DNA of 64,000 nt from Bradyrhizobium sp. CCBAU 53338 (lineage in GTDB: Bacteria > Pseudomonadota > Alphaproteobacteria > Rhizobiales > Xanthobacteraceae), in the NCBI RefSeq assembly GCF_015291665.1, contig NZ_CP030048.1, positions 2,046,001 through 2,110,000 of the forward strand, given 5' to 3'. This document shows, piece after piece, positions 28,197-36,685 of the stretch. The stretch's first letter is position 1. Each line of letters starts with the position of its first letter. A program made the translations under genes and the position numbers. Below the pieces are notes generated by a model. The model saw only the letters and a program-made list of their open reading frames with translations. It was not told the DNA's origin and did not search any database.

Positions 28197-28305
28197 CTCA
28201 ATCCTCCCCGCGTTTCGGCCGATTCCGGCTCTCTATCGGGGCCAAGCAAAACAGGATTCAGGTATTCTTACAAAGAGATAATTGTGCCACTAACATAGAT
28301 AAAAG

Positions 28306-29226
28306 CTATGGCTTCCCTTTGCGGCTCGCTATCTCCGCAGCGCAGACTGCCTTGAGCGCCTCGATGATCCCCGCGGCCGCCGGCGAGACGAAGCCGTCCT
28401 TGCGCGTGATGATGCCGGCATCCCGCGTCAGTGCAAGTTCGGGAACATTGAGCATCACGAGGCCATCGCCTTCAGGTGTTTGCAGCGTTTTCGACACGGT
28501 GGTTGCGAGCGCGTCGGACTGTCGAAGTACGTTGAGCTGAAGCGCCACCGATCCGCTTTCGAGTACACTCGAGGGCGGCGGGAGATCATTGGCGACAAAT
28601 AGCGAGTCGAGCCGTCGATGAGCCCGAGTCGCATGTGGTGGCTTGATCCAGGGATACTGCAAAAGATCGCTCATTCTGACTCGCCGGCGTCGGGTCAGCG
28701 GATGACCGCGGCGGCAACAGACACCGAGCCGATCGGATGTCAGTGTCAGAGTCTCGAACTCCCGCTGGTCCTCGATCGATGGGATTTCTGCGACCACGAA
28801 GTCGAGCTCACCTTGCCTCAGCGCGCGAAGCAGCGACTCGTCGAAGCCGGCCTCAACACGGACCCGAATTGACGGATATGCCGAGACCGTGCGCGCAAGC
28901 GCTGCCGGAAGATACCGACGCAACCATGTCGGGCCGGCACCGATCACCACGGTCCCGACCGCACCGGAACGCTGAGCGGCAATCTCGTGACCAGCATCCT
29001 TGATCTGGACATGTACGGCCTCAGCGTGGCGTAGCAACGTAGTCCCGAACGATGTCAGTGCAACGCCGCGTGGTAAGCGCTCGAACAGCTTCACGCCAAG
29101 CTGCTCTTCCAGCAGCTTGATGCTTTTGGTCAGTGTCGGCTGCGCGATGCTCAGATCGGCCGCAGCAAGAGAGATGCTCTTACGCTCTGCCACACGCAGG
29201 AAGTATTCGAGCTGCCGTAGGTCCAT
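28306..29226 (-). CDS. LysR-family transcriptional regulator
   Basis: A 306-residue LysR regulator: helix-turn-helix SLAAADLSIAQPTLTKSIKLLEEQLGVKLF (split over residues 17-46) and effector domain beginning GTVVIGAGPTWLRRYLPAAL. It lies directly upstream of, and in the same direction as, the sugar importer-sulfatase operon (109-base gap), which it most likely controls. Confidence 0.92.
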   Translation of the reverse strand: MDLRQLEYFLRVAERKSISLAAADLSIAQPTLTKSIKLLEEQLGVKLFERLPRGVALTSFGTTLLRHAEAVHVQIKDAGHEIAAQRSGAVGTVVIGAGPTWLRRYLPAALARTVSAYPSIRVRVEAGFDESLLRALRQGELDFVVAEIPSIEDQREFETLTLTSDRLGVCCRRGHPLTRRRRVRMSDLLQYPWIKPPHATRAHRRLDSLFVANDLPPPSSVLESGSVALQLNVLRQSDALATTVSKTLQTPEGDGLVMLNVPELALTRDAGIITRKDGFVSPAAAGIIEALKAVCAAEIASRKGKP

Positions 29227-29661
29227 TCACTCCTCGTACTCCGAACGAGGCCTTGCCTTCAACAATTACCTCACCTGAGAAAGAAGTTCTTCCGCGAAGC
29301 GAGGCACTCTAGCACGAATGAGTTGATTCAGGATATTCAAGCGGGAAACCCATCAGAGCATTGCAGCCTCAATTCCAGAGCCAAGCGGCGGGCCTGAGGT
29401 CGCCAAGGCGGACCATCAGCCGTTCTCGGCGTCTGCTCGATGCTCAGGATATGACATTGAGCTGCTGCCGGTTTGATGGACGTTAGGTTAAGCTAATCCC
29501 ACCTTGCGCTCGTTTAAAGGGCCGATTGCCATGCCGGGATCAACGCTTACTCCGCGTTCAGCGCGTCTGGCCTGATACGCGGCCAGTATGTTGGACCTAG
29601 CGGGAATTGGCCGTAGCTATTCGCTCTACTCGCGATGGCGTACAGCGCGACGGACCAATCA
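29227..29661. other. Spacer between the LysR gene and the large catabolic cluster
   Basis: About 430 bases with no convincing coding frame. It separates the LysR start (29226, minus strand) from the end of the azoreductase-like gene (29662, minus strand), so it should hold the LysR promoter and any terminator of the 22-kb cluster. I could not identify either. Confidence 0.45.
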
Positions 29662-30288
29662 TCAGAATCGTCTGGCGATCTCCTCTAGTCGGCGATACGC
29701 CACCTCGCGAGCGGCGCGCAGCGACTCGGCCGGCCCCGTGGTTGGTCCGATCGGTACGAAGCGCACGTCGGTGACGCCGATGAAGCGGAGTGCCTCGCGC
29801 AGATAGGGCGTCGCCATGTCAATGCGACCGCGGTTCATGCCGGTGGCAAAGTCGCTGCCGGAGGCGAGGATCACGATGGTCGGGCGGTCCTTGAGCAGCG
29901 GAATGTAGCCCTGCGCCGGGTCGAAGCGGAACGTCAGGCCGGGCTGGATGATGATGTCGAACCATTGCTTCAGCTTGTAGGGGATGGCGAAATTCCACAT
30001 GGGCGTCGAGATCAGCACGCGGTCGGCCAGCGAGAAGCGCGTCGCAATTCGTTCGGCCTCAGCGAAATTGTTGCGTTGGGCGTCGTTGAAGGTCTCCGCC
30101 CTCATGCGCGCATATTTGGCCTCGACGATGGGACCGGCGAATTCCGGCATCCGTTCCTGCCAAAGATCGACGACGTCGATGTCCCAATCGGGGCGGGCCT
30201 TGCGAAAGCCGTTAAGAAAGATGCGCGCACCGGCGCTCGACTCGGAATCGACGCGCGGCGAGCAGGAGAGGTGCAAGAGCTTTGCCAC
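29662..30288 (-). CDS. FMN-dependent NADH-azoreductase-like flavoprotein (AzoR family)
   Basis: A 208-residue flavodoxin-fold protein. FMN-binding regions are SCSPRVDSESSAG near the N-terminus, STPMWNFAIPYKLKQWFD (a highly characteristic AzoR segment) and VILASGSDF. AzoR enzymes reduce quinones or azo compounds with NADH in the cytoplasm. It starts 3 bases after the stop of the SMP-30/isochorismatase gene and is the last gene of the cluster. A quinone intermediate as substrate is possible but unproven. Confidence 0.9.
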   Translation of the reverse strand: MAKLLHLSCSPRVDSESSAGARIFLNGFRKARPDWDIDVVDLWQERMPEFAGPIVEAKYARMRAETFNDAQRNNFAEAERIATRFSLADRVLISTPMWNFAIPYKLKQWFDIIIQPGLTFRFDPAQGYIPLLKDRPTIVILASGSDFATGMNRGRIDMATPYLREALRFIGVTDVRFVPIGPTTGPAESLRAAREVAYRRLEEIARRF

Positions 30289-30291
30289 CGC

Positions 30292-31869
30292 TCATCCCAG
30301 CGCTCTGATGACGGCATCCGCGCGCGTGACCACGGCGACGTTCTGCATGGCAAAGTTGATCGAGGCCGAGTGCCAGTCCGCATTCATGGTCGAGCAGCAA
30401 TCCTCCGGCACGATCATGAAATAGCCCTTGTCGGCGCCGGTGCGGGCGGTGTGTTCGATCGACATGTTGGTCCAGGCACCGGTGTTGATGATCATGTCGC
30501 GGCCAGTGGCTTTTAGGATCGTCTCCAGCTTGGTGCCTTCCCAAGCACTCATCCGCATCTTCTCGACCACGTAGTCGCCGGGCCGCGGCTCGAGGCCTGA
30601 CACCGGCGCAGCGCCCCAGCTGCCGCGCACCATCGCCTTGCTGTCGACCAGCCCTTCGAACAGCGGCGCGTTCAGCGTCACACCAGGCGCACCGGGCTCG
30701 ACCACGAACCAGACGTGGATGATGGCAACGCCGCGCGACCGCGCGGTCTCCGCCAGGCGCCGGACGTTCTCGACCACATGCTGCTGCTTGGCGTGGCCTG
30801 GCGCACCGGAGTCAGCGAAGGCGCCGCCATCCATGATGACGTCGTTCTGGAGATCCTGGATGATCATGGCGCAGCGCTTCGGATCGAGGCGCAACTCGCC
30901 ATCAGCTAGGATCGGTGGAGTGGCGGCAGAGGCTGTGCTCGTGGCTCCCCCGCTGCTGCGCCTGCCGCTCATATAGGGCTCGTGTCGCGGTCCGGTCCTG
31001 GTTGTGATGGCATAGACTGAATGCGTGGAGGTCAAATAGAGCGTGCGGAAATCAGCTCCACCCCAGGCAAGGTTGGCGACCAACTCCGGCACGCGAACTT
31101 TTCCGAGCTGCTCGCCGCGCGGCGAATAGACCCAGACGCCGCCGGGCGCTGTGACCCAGACATTGCCGTGCTGATCGCATTTCATGCCGTCGGGGACGCC
31201 CGCCTCGAGCTCGGAGCGGATGCCGCTCGCGAATACGCGTGCGTTTGCCAGCATCCCGTCGGCGTTGACGTCGAACACGCGGATCAGCGCCTGCGCGGTG
31301 TCATTGACATAGAGCAGTCTTTCGTCGGGCGAGAAGCACAGCCCGTTCGGCTGTTCGAACAAGGTTCTGTCGACCACCAGCTTCGGTTCGCCGCCGGGCA
31401 CGACGCGATAGACGCCTTGGAAGCCGAGCTGGCGCGGCCGCTCGACGCCATAGACCGGCATCCGGCCATACCAAGGGTCGGAGAAATAGATCGCACCTGA
31501 GGAGTGCACGCAGACGTCGTTTGGACTGTTGAGCTCCTGTCCGCCAAAGTGCGAGGCGAGCACCTCGCGCCGCCCATCCGGCCGTTCGCGGATCAGCGAC
31601 GACGTCGCGTGCTCGCAGACGATCAAATTGAGCTCGGCATCGTAGGTCATGCCGTTGCATTTGTTCGACGGACGCTTGACCTCGGCAACGCCGCGCCGCG
31701 CATCCCAGCGGCGGCGTACATCGCCCGGCATGTCCGAGAACAGAAGGTAGTGATCGACGGGATGCCAGATCGGTCCTTCCGTGAACTCAAAGCCTGTGCC
31801 GACCTGGGCAACGGGTGCGTAGGGGTCGATCAGGGTCTCGAATTCAGAACGTAAGGTGACGTGTGTCAT
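30292..31869 (-). CDS. Fusion protein: SMP-30/gluconolactonase domain plus isochorismatase-like domain
   Basis: A 525-residue two-domain enzyme. Residues 1 to about 295 are an SMP-30/gluconolactonase beta-propeller with likely metal residues Glu31 (FTEGPIWHP), Asn175 (QPNGLCFS) and Asp227 (VPDGMK). A Gly/Ser/Thr/Ala linker (301-320) leads to an isochorismatase-like domain (330-525) with Asp339 (IIQDLQND) and Lys437 (VEKMRMSAWEG). The usual catalytic Cys position is Ser470 (TNMSIEHT), so the second domain may not be a standard cysteine amidohydrolase. The combination suggests lactone opening followed by hydrolysis of an amide- or vinyl-ether-type bond. Confidence 0.9.
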   Translation of the reverse strand: MTHVTLRSEFETLIDPYAPVAQVGTGFEFTEGPIWHPVDHYLLFSDMPGDVRRRWDARRGVAEVKRPSNKCNGMTYDAELNLIVCEHATSSLIRERPDGRREVLASHFGGQELNSPNDVCVHSSGAIYFSDPWYGRMPVYGVERPRQLGFQGVYRVVPGGEPKLVVDRTLFEQPNGLCFSPDERLLYVNDTAQALIRVFDVNADGMLANARVFASGIRSELEAGVPDGMKCDQHGNVWVTAPGGVWVYSPRGEQLGKVRVPELVANLAWGGADFRTLYLTSTHSVYAITTRTGPRHEPYMSGRRSSGGATSTASAATPPILADGELRLDPKRCAMIIQDLQNDVIMDGGAFADSGAPGHAKQQHVVENVRRLAETARSRGVAIIHVWFVVEPGAPGVTLNAPLFEGLVDSKAMVRGSWGAAPVSGLEPRPGDYVVEKMRMSAWEGTKLETILKATGRDMIINTGAWTNMSIEHTARTGADKGYFMIVPEDCCSTMNADWHSASINFAMQNVAVVTRADAVIRALG

Positions 31870-31889
31870 CGGACGATCCTCACATCATG

Positions 31890-32738
31890 CTAGGCCGGGA
31901 ACCAGTTGCGAGCGGGCAGGGACTGCACGATCGGTCCGGGGACCTGGTCGTGCAGCCGGCCCACGACATTGCCGCCTTCGATCTTGGCGGGGCGGTCGTG
32001 CACCGGCAACAGATAGCGCGAGTTGCTGAGCAGCTTCTTGATCGCAGCCTTCTCGGCACGCTTGCTGGTGCCGTGGTTACCCGTGGTGCGCGGCTCCCAG
32101 TCATGGATCTCGTGGAAGGGCGTGACGATCTGGTCGTTGAAATCGTAAATCACGTCGCCGCAGATGGTGGCGATGCCGTCCGCGGTCTCGACGATGATGT
32201 TCATCGAGCCCTCGGTGTGGGCATTGGCGGCGTCACAATAGACACCCGGCATCAGCTCGATCGGGCCGGTGATCTCCAGGTCGAGGAAGCGCAGCGCGCT
32301 CTTGGTGTGCAGACGGTCGATCAAATGTTTGATGTCGGGCGCCGGATATTGCGGGTGCATCAGGCCGGAGACGGAATATTCCAGCTCCTTGCGGTTGAGA
32401 ACGACAGTCGTATTCATCGGGAACAGATCGTCCTTGCCCGCATGATCGATGTGCAGATGGGTGTGGCAGACGAAGCGCACGTCGCCCATGCGCACGCCGT
32501 GGCGGGCGAGCTGGTTCTCGATCATGTGTTCGTGGTACTGCAGCCCCCGCATGCCCAGCGTCTCCATGATCTGATTGGAGCGATAGCCGGTGTCGACCAC
32601 GACAGGATATTTGCCGCCGAGAATCAGAAAGCCCAGCGTGAGGACGCGGCGGGTGCGGCCGCAGTCGCGACCGAGCACCAGGAAGCTCGATTCCAGCTCG
32701 ATATCGCCGTAGTCCAGGATCTTGATCTCCAGCGCCAT
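31890..32738 (-). CDS. Metallo-beta-lactamase-fold hydrolase (lactonase-like)
   Basis: A 282-residue MBL-fold enzyme with the metal motif H-x-H-x-D-H at residues 94-99 (HTHLHIDHAG), a further His-rich site at ANAHTEGSMN, and TICGDVIYDF. The architecture resembles N-acyl-homoserine lactonases and related lactonases. ATG 32738 is preferred because GGGAGGGAA precedes it; a longer frame overlaps the amidohydrolase gene. Lies between the amidohydrolase and the SMP-30 fusion, another hint that ring or lactone opening is part of the pathway. Confidence 0.87.
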   Translation of the reverse strand: MALEIKILDYGDIELESSFLVLGRDCGRTRRVLTLGFLILGGKYPVVVDTGYRSNQIMETLGMRGLQYHEHMIENQLARHGVRMGDVRFVCHTHLHIDHAGKDDLFPMNTTVVLNRKELEYSVSGLMHPQYPAPDIKHLIDRLHTKSALRFLDLEITGPIELMPGVYCDAANAHTEGSMNIIVETADGIATICGDVIYDFNDQIVTPFHEIHDWEPRTTGNHGTSKRAEKAAIKKLLSNSRYLLPVHDRPAKIEGGNVVGRLHDQVPGPIVQSLPARNWFPA

Positions 32739-32769
32739 TCGTTTCCCTCCCTGTGTTCTTTCTTGTCTT

Positions 32770-33654
32770 TCAAAGCCGATAGACGCGAGTTGCGGTACCT
32801 CGGAAGATCGCATCCCGTTGCTCGACGCTCAGCGGCGCGGCCGCTGAGCGGAATGCGTCAACAAGCTCGCGATAGCTGGTCCACAATTTCTCGATCGGGA
32901 AATTCGAGCCGAACAGGCAGCGCTCGGCGCCGAAGATGGCGACGGTGTCCATGACCACCGCAGCGATATGCGCGGGATCGTTGCGGTGGATGAAGGTGCC
33001 GAGCCCCGAGAGCTTCGAGACCACGTTCGGGCAGGTCGCGAGCCGGGCCATGCCGGCGCGCCAGGCCGCACTGCCCGCTGACGAAAGGTCTTCGAGCATG
33101 CCAGCATGCTGGAGGATAAAGGTCACCTTGGGGCAGGATTCGGCGAGATGCGCGGCATCGGGCATCTGCGGCGTGAAAACCTGCAGATCGAAGCTCCAGC
33201 CGTAGTCGGCGAGCCGCGCGACGTTGCGGCGGACCATGGGATCGATGCAGAGATCGGGCCTGGCCGCGAAACGATAGAGCGGGTTTTCATGCCAATGCAG
33301 CTGCATGCGCACGCCGCGGACCAGCGGATAGCGCTTCAAGCGCTCAAGCTGCGGACGCACATCGTCGACAGCGAAATTGGCATAGGCGACGATCGCGTGC
33401 GGCCAGCCATGCTCGTCGGCGGTCCGCTGTACCCAGGCCGCTTCGTTCTCGAAACGGTCATTGGCCCAGTTGGTCTGGACGTAGACTGAGCGGGTGACGC
33501 CGGTGCCCTTGAGGTCGTCGAAATACTCCTCGATCGGATAATCGCGCCTGATAGCCTCGTAGGGTCCGAAGATGCGAGGTTGCATCGCGCCGACCAGCCA
33601 AGGCAGGTCGGCCTGCCGCCAGATATGATGATGCCCGTCGACAATCTCGGTCAC
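32770..33654 (-). CDS. Amidohydrolase_2 family (TIM-barrel) hydrolase
   Basis: A 294-residue metal-dependent hydrolase starting with the family motif VDGHHHIW (His8-10). Later segments FILQHAGML and ERCLFGSNFPIEKLW are the strand 6 and strand 8 sites. Related enzymes open lactones (2-pyrone-4,6-dicarboxylate lactonase, L-fucono- and L-rhamnono-lactonase) or decarboxylate aromatic acids. The start is GTG 33654, overlapping the VWA gene stop (GTGA). Confidence 0.87.
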   Translation of the reverse strand: MTEIVDGHHHIWRQADLPWLVGAMQPRIFGPYEAIRRDYPIEEYFDDLKGTGVTRSVYVQTNWANDRFENEAAWVQRTADEHGWPHAIVAYANFAVDDVRPQLERLKRYPLVRGVRMQLHWHENPLYRFAARPDLCIDPMVRRNVARLADYGWSFDLQVFTPQMPDAAHLAESCPKVTFILQHAGMLEDLSSAGSAAWRAGMARLATCPNVVSKLSGLGTFIHRNDPAHIAAVVMDTVAIFGAERCLFGSNFPIEKLWTSYRELVDAFRSAAAPLSVEQRDAIFRGTATRVYRL

Positions 33655-34772
33655 GCAACTCTCCTTCGTCCCAAGGCCAGGACAAGGGCGACGATCGACG
33701 CGCTCGATCCGCCATCGACGAGGTCGTCAACGAAGCGCTCGATCGCAACGAGCGCCTCCGTCTGCGGACGGAATCTTGGCCCGCTTGCAAGCGGCGTCAG
33801 CCAGCTCACGCGCCAGGCCCGCCGCGATAGCTTTGCCACAGCATCACGCAGGGCATCGGGCTCGCCGCGCTCCAGCCCGTCCGAGACGATGACCACGGCT
33901 GCCCCGCGCGCATAGCCGCCGAAGCGAGGCACCGCGAGGAAGGCTTGGAGCGCATCGCCGATACGGGTGCCCCCGTCCCAGTCGCTGACGAGATGCGCGG
34001 CCGCGCTCAGTGCCTGCTCGCGGCGCTTCACCCGCAGCGCGCGGGTGACGCGGGTCAGCCGGGTGCCGAAGGTGAAGACCTCGACATTGGGCGCGGCCTG
34101 CACCAGCGCATGCGCCAGCTTCATGTTCTCCTCGGTGCGGCTTTTCATCGAGCCGGAGACGTCGATCAGCAGCAGGAACTTTCGCGGGCGCTGGCGCCGC
34201 TTCATATGCCCGAGTCGCAAAATCTCCCCGTCGCTGCGGACGGAGTCGCGCAAAGTGCGGCGGAGATCGGCAAATGGTCCGCGCCGGGCGCGCATGCGGC
34301 GGTGACCGCGCCGTCGCGGCAGGCGCCGCGGCGCTTCGCGAGACAGCCGGCGCAAGGCCTCGCTCGTGGAAAGCTGCGCGAAGCGGCGCTCGACCAGCGC
34401 CTCGGTACGGGTCGCGGTCAGGCCGGACTCGTTGGCGTCGTCGGAGGGCAGCGGCTCCTCGTCGCCGCGACCTTCTTCCTGGAGGCGGACGGCCTCGTCA
34501 TCCTCGCCGTCATCGGTGTGCTCGACTGCCTCACTGCCGCGGAAGTGAAGATCGAATAGCCGGTCAAAGGTCACGCGGCGCTCGGGTGGCGGGGCGAGGG
34601 TGGCCAGAGCGGCCTGCCTGATGTCCCCGAGGTCGCGCGGGCCGAGCAGTTCGATCGCTGTGAGAAACGCGGTGGTCTGCTCCGGCGCGACGGCAAAGGC
34701 GTTGGCGCGCAGCAGTGCGACGAAGGAGACAAAGATGCGGGCGCCGCGCGGAAGCTGAAGCTCGGTGCTCAT
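33651..34772 (-). CDS. VWA-domain protein, CoxE-like
   Basis: A 373-residue protein of the CoxE group. The C-terminal von Willebrand A domain has the metal-dependent adhesion motif D-x-S-x-S at residues 204-208 (LIDVSGSMKSR). The middle (residues 80-170) is acidic then very Arg-rich. In carboxydotrophs CoxE works with the AAA protein CoxD in building the [CuSMoO2] site. ATG 34772 overlaps the MoxR-like gene stop (ATGA). Its place beside a Mo hydroxylase predicts a cofactor-maturation role. Confidence 0.88.
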   Translation of the reverse strand: MSTELQLPRGARIFVSFVALLRANAFAVAPEQTTAFLTAIELLGPRDLGDIRQAALATLAPPPERRVTFDRLFDLHFRGSEAVEHTDDGEDDEAVRLQEEGRGDEEPLPSDDANESGLTATRTEALVERRFAQLSTSEALRRLSREAPRRLPRRRGHRRMRARRGPFADLRRTLRDSVRSDGEILRLGHMKRRQRPRKFLLLIDVSGSMKSRTEENMKLAHALVQAAPNVEVFTFGTRLTRVTRALRVKRREQALSAAAHLVSDWDGGTRIGDALQAFLAVPRFGGYARGAAVVIVSDGLERGEPDALRDAVAKLSRRAWRVSWLTPLASGPRFRPQTEALVAIERFVDDLVDGGSSASIVALVLALGRRRVA

Positions 34773-35650
34773 GCGGTGGCCTCCGCGAGCATCGCGTCGA
34801 GCCGGGACGAGATGAAATGCAGATCCTCCTCGTCCTTGAGCGCCACGCCGATCGAGCGCTTGAACGCGTCCGGCCATCGCGCGCCGCCCTTGTTCAGGAG
34901 CGTCGCGGCCTCGGCCCAGTCGACAGCTTCCGCGATGCCGGGCGCCTTGCTCAGCGGTTCGCGCCGGAGTTTGCCGACCGCCGCGACGACGGCCCGCGCA
35001 GTGGCTTCGGCGACACTGGAGGCTCGTAGCATCACGATGCGCGCCTCGCGCTCCTCGGTCGGATAGTCGATCCAGTGATAGACGCAGCGGCGGCGAAGGG
35101 CTTCGTGCAGGTCGCGCGTCCGGTTCGACGTCAGCACGACGACGGGGCGCTCGGCGGCACGTACCGTGCCGCGTTCGGGAATCGAAATCTGGAAGTCGGA
35201 TAAAAATTCGAGCAGGAAGGCCTCGAACTCCTGATCGGCGCGGTCGATTTCGTCGATCAGCAGCACGGTAGAATCAGGCGCGCGCAACGCCGCCAGCATC
35301 GGCCGCTCGATCAGGAACGTCTCGCCATAGATGTCGATGCTCTCGTCGCCGGCCTGGCGGATCGCGAGCATCTGGCGCGGATAGTTCCATTCGTAGAGCG
35401 CCGCAGAGGCGTCGATGCCCTCGTAGCATTGCAGGCGGATCAGCCGGCGGCCGAGCACGGCGGCGATGGCTTTTGCCGCTTCCGTCTTGCCGACACCCGG
35501 CGCGCCTTCCAGCAGCAGCGGCTTGCCGAGCGCAAGGCTGAGATAGGCGGCGGTCGCAAGGCCTTCGTCGGCGAGGTAATAGGCCGCGCGCAGCGCCCTC
35601 TCCAGCGCCTCCGGGCTGTCGATGCCGACGATGTTGCTGCGGACCGCCAT
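34769..35650 (-). CDS. MoxR-type AAA ATPase, CoxD-like
   Basis: A 293-residue AAA+ ATPase: Walker A GAPGVGKT (residues 49-56), Walker B VLLIDEIDRAD, sensor region VVVLTSNRTRDLHEALRRRC. This is the MoxR/CoxD family, chaperone-like ATPases that act with VWA partners on metalloenzymes. Four-base overlap with the VWA gene and a 12-base gap after the Mo-hydroxylase large subunit support a joint role in maturing that enzyme. Confidence 0.92.
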   Translation of the reverse strand: MAVRSNIVGIDSPEALERALRAAYYLADEGLATAAYLSLALGKPLLLEGAPGVGKTEAAKAIAAVLGRRLIRLQCYEGIDASAALYEWNYPRQMLAIRQAGDESIDIYGETFLIERPMLAALRAPDSTVLLIDEIDRADQEFEAFLLEFLSDFQISIPERGTVRAAERPVVVLTSNRTRDLHEALRRRCVYHWIDYPTEEREARIVMLRASSVAEATARAVVAAVGKLRREPLSKAPGIAEAVDWAEAATLLNKGGARWPDAFKRSIGVALKDEEDLHFISSRLDAMLAEATA

Positions 35651-35662
35651 GAACCAAAACCT

Positions 35663-36685
35663 CTAGCGCCGCGCCTGCGGCCGCGCGCCGCCCTGGGCCT
35701 TGATCGCGCGCAGCACCTTTTCAGGCGTAATCGGGAGATCGTCGATGCGTACGCCGACCGCGTTGAAGATCGCGTTGGCTACGGCCGGCAGCACCGGGTT
35801 GGCGCACATCTCGCCGGGGCCCTTGGCGCCGAACGGACCATCAGGGGCAGGGCGTTCCAGCACGGCGATATCGTGCGGGCAGATGTCACCGGGGCCGGGC
35901 ATCAGATATTCGACGAAGTCGCGCGGGCCATGCACGGGTTCGGGATAATACGGCTCCGGCGTCTCATACAGCGCGTGGCTCACGCCCATCCAGGCGCCCC
36001 CAACGAGTTGCTGCTCGACCAGGCGCGGATTGAGCGCGCGTCCGAGCTCGTAGGCCGAATCCATTCGCACCATCGCGACCTCGCCGGTCTCGTCGTCGAC
36101 ATCGACCTCGGCGACGAGGCAGGCATGGGCATAGCAGGTCGCCGGCGACATCTCGCCGGTCTCCGGGTTCACCTCGGAGAGGGGCACCAGGAAGATGCCG
36201 CGGCCGGAGATGGTCTTGCCCTGCTTGAACTGCGCGGCAATCGCGACGTCCTTGGTCGAGATCGAGCGGTGCGGCGCGCCCCTGACGTGAATGTTGCCAC
36301 GCCCGTCGGTCTCGAGATCGGCGGCGTTGACTTCCAGCTCCTCGGCGGCCGCTTCCATCATCACGCCGCGCGCCTCGCGGGCCGCGGCCATCACAGCATT
36401 GCCGACGCGATGGGTGCCTCGTGATGCGAACGAACCCATGCAATGCGGGCCGGTGTCGGAATCGGCCGTGTCGACATAGACGTCCTCGACCGGCACGCCC
36501 AGCGTCTCCGCGCAGATCTGCCGCGTCACCGACTTCATGCCCTGTCCCAGGTCGATCGACGACAGCGCCACCGTGAACTTGCCGCTCGGGTTGGAATGCA
36601 CCAGCGCCTGGCTGGGATCGCCGCCGAGATTCATGCCGATGGGATAATTGATCGACGCGATGCCGCGTCCGCGATGCCGGGTCAT
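35663..36685 (-). CDS. Molybdenum hydroxylase large subunit, C-terminal half (separate gene)
   Basis: A 340-residue protein equal to the second half of XdhB/CoxL-type subunits. It has the molybdopterin-binding SSIDLGQGMKSVTRQI, FASRGTHRVGNAV and the active-site glutamate region GPFGAKGPGEMCANP with the catalytic Glu at residue 292. It starts with ATG directly after the TAG of the N-terminal-half gene and in the same frame, so one amber codon separates the halves. Both halves together (about 870 residues) match a normal large subunit. Confidence 0.9.
   Translation of the reverse strand: MTRHRGRGIASINYPIGMNLGGDPSQALVHSNPSGKFTVALSSIDLGQGMKSVTRQICAETLGVPVEDVYVDTADSDTGPHCMGSFASRGTHRVGNAVMAAAREARGVMMEAAAEELEVNAADLETDGRGNIHVRGAPHRSISTKDVAIAAQFKQGKTISGRGIFLVPLSEVNPETGEMSPATCYAHACLVAEVDVDDETGEVAMVRMDSAYELGRALNPRLVEQQLVGGAWMGVSHALYETPEPYYPEPVHGPRDFVEYLMPGPGDICPHDIAVLERPAPDGPFGAKGPGEMCANPVLPAVANAIFNAVGVRIDDLPITPEKVLRAIKAQGGARPQARR

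Noticed and set aside
26832..28298. A 488-codon plus-strand open frame
   Set aside because: Antisense to the sugar-binding-protein gene, whose Tat signal and family motifs are clear.
7024..29526. The 15-base string TTAAAGGGCCGATTG at about 7024 and 29513
   Set aside because: A shared 15-mer in 64 kb can arise by chance, and flanking sequence does not match.
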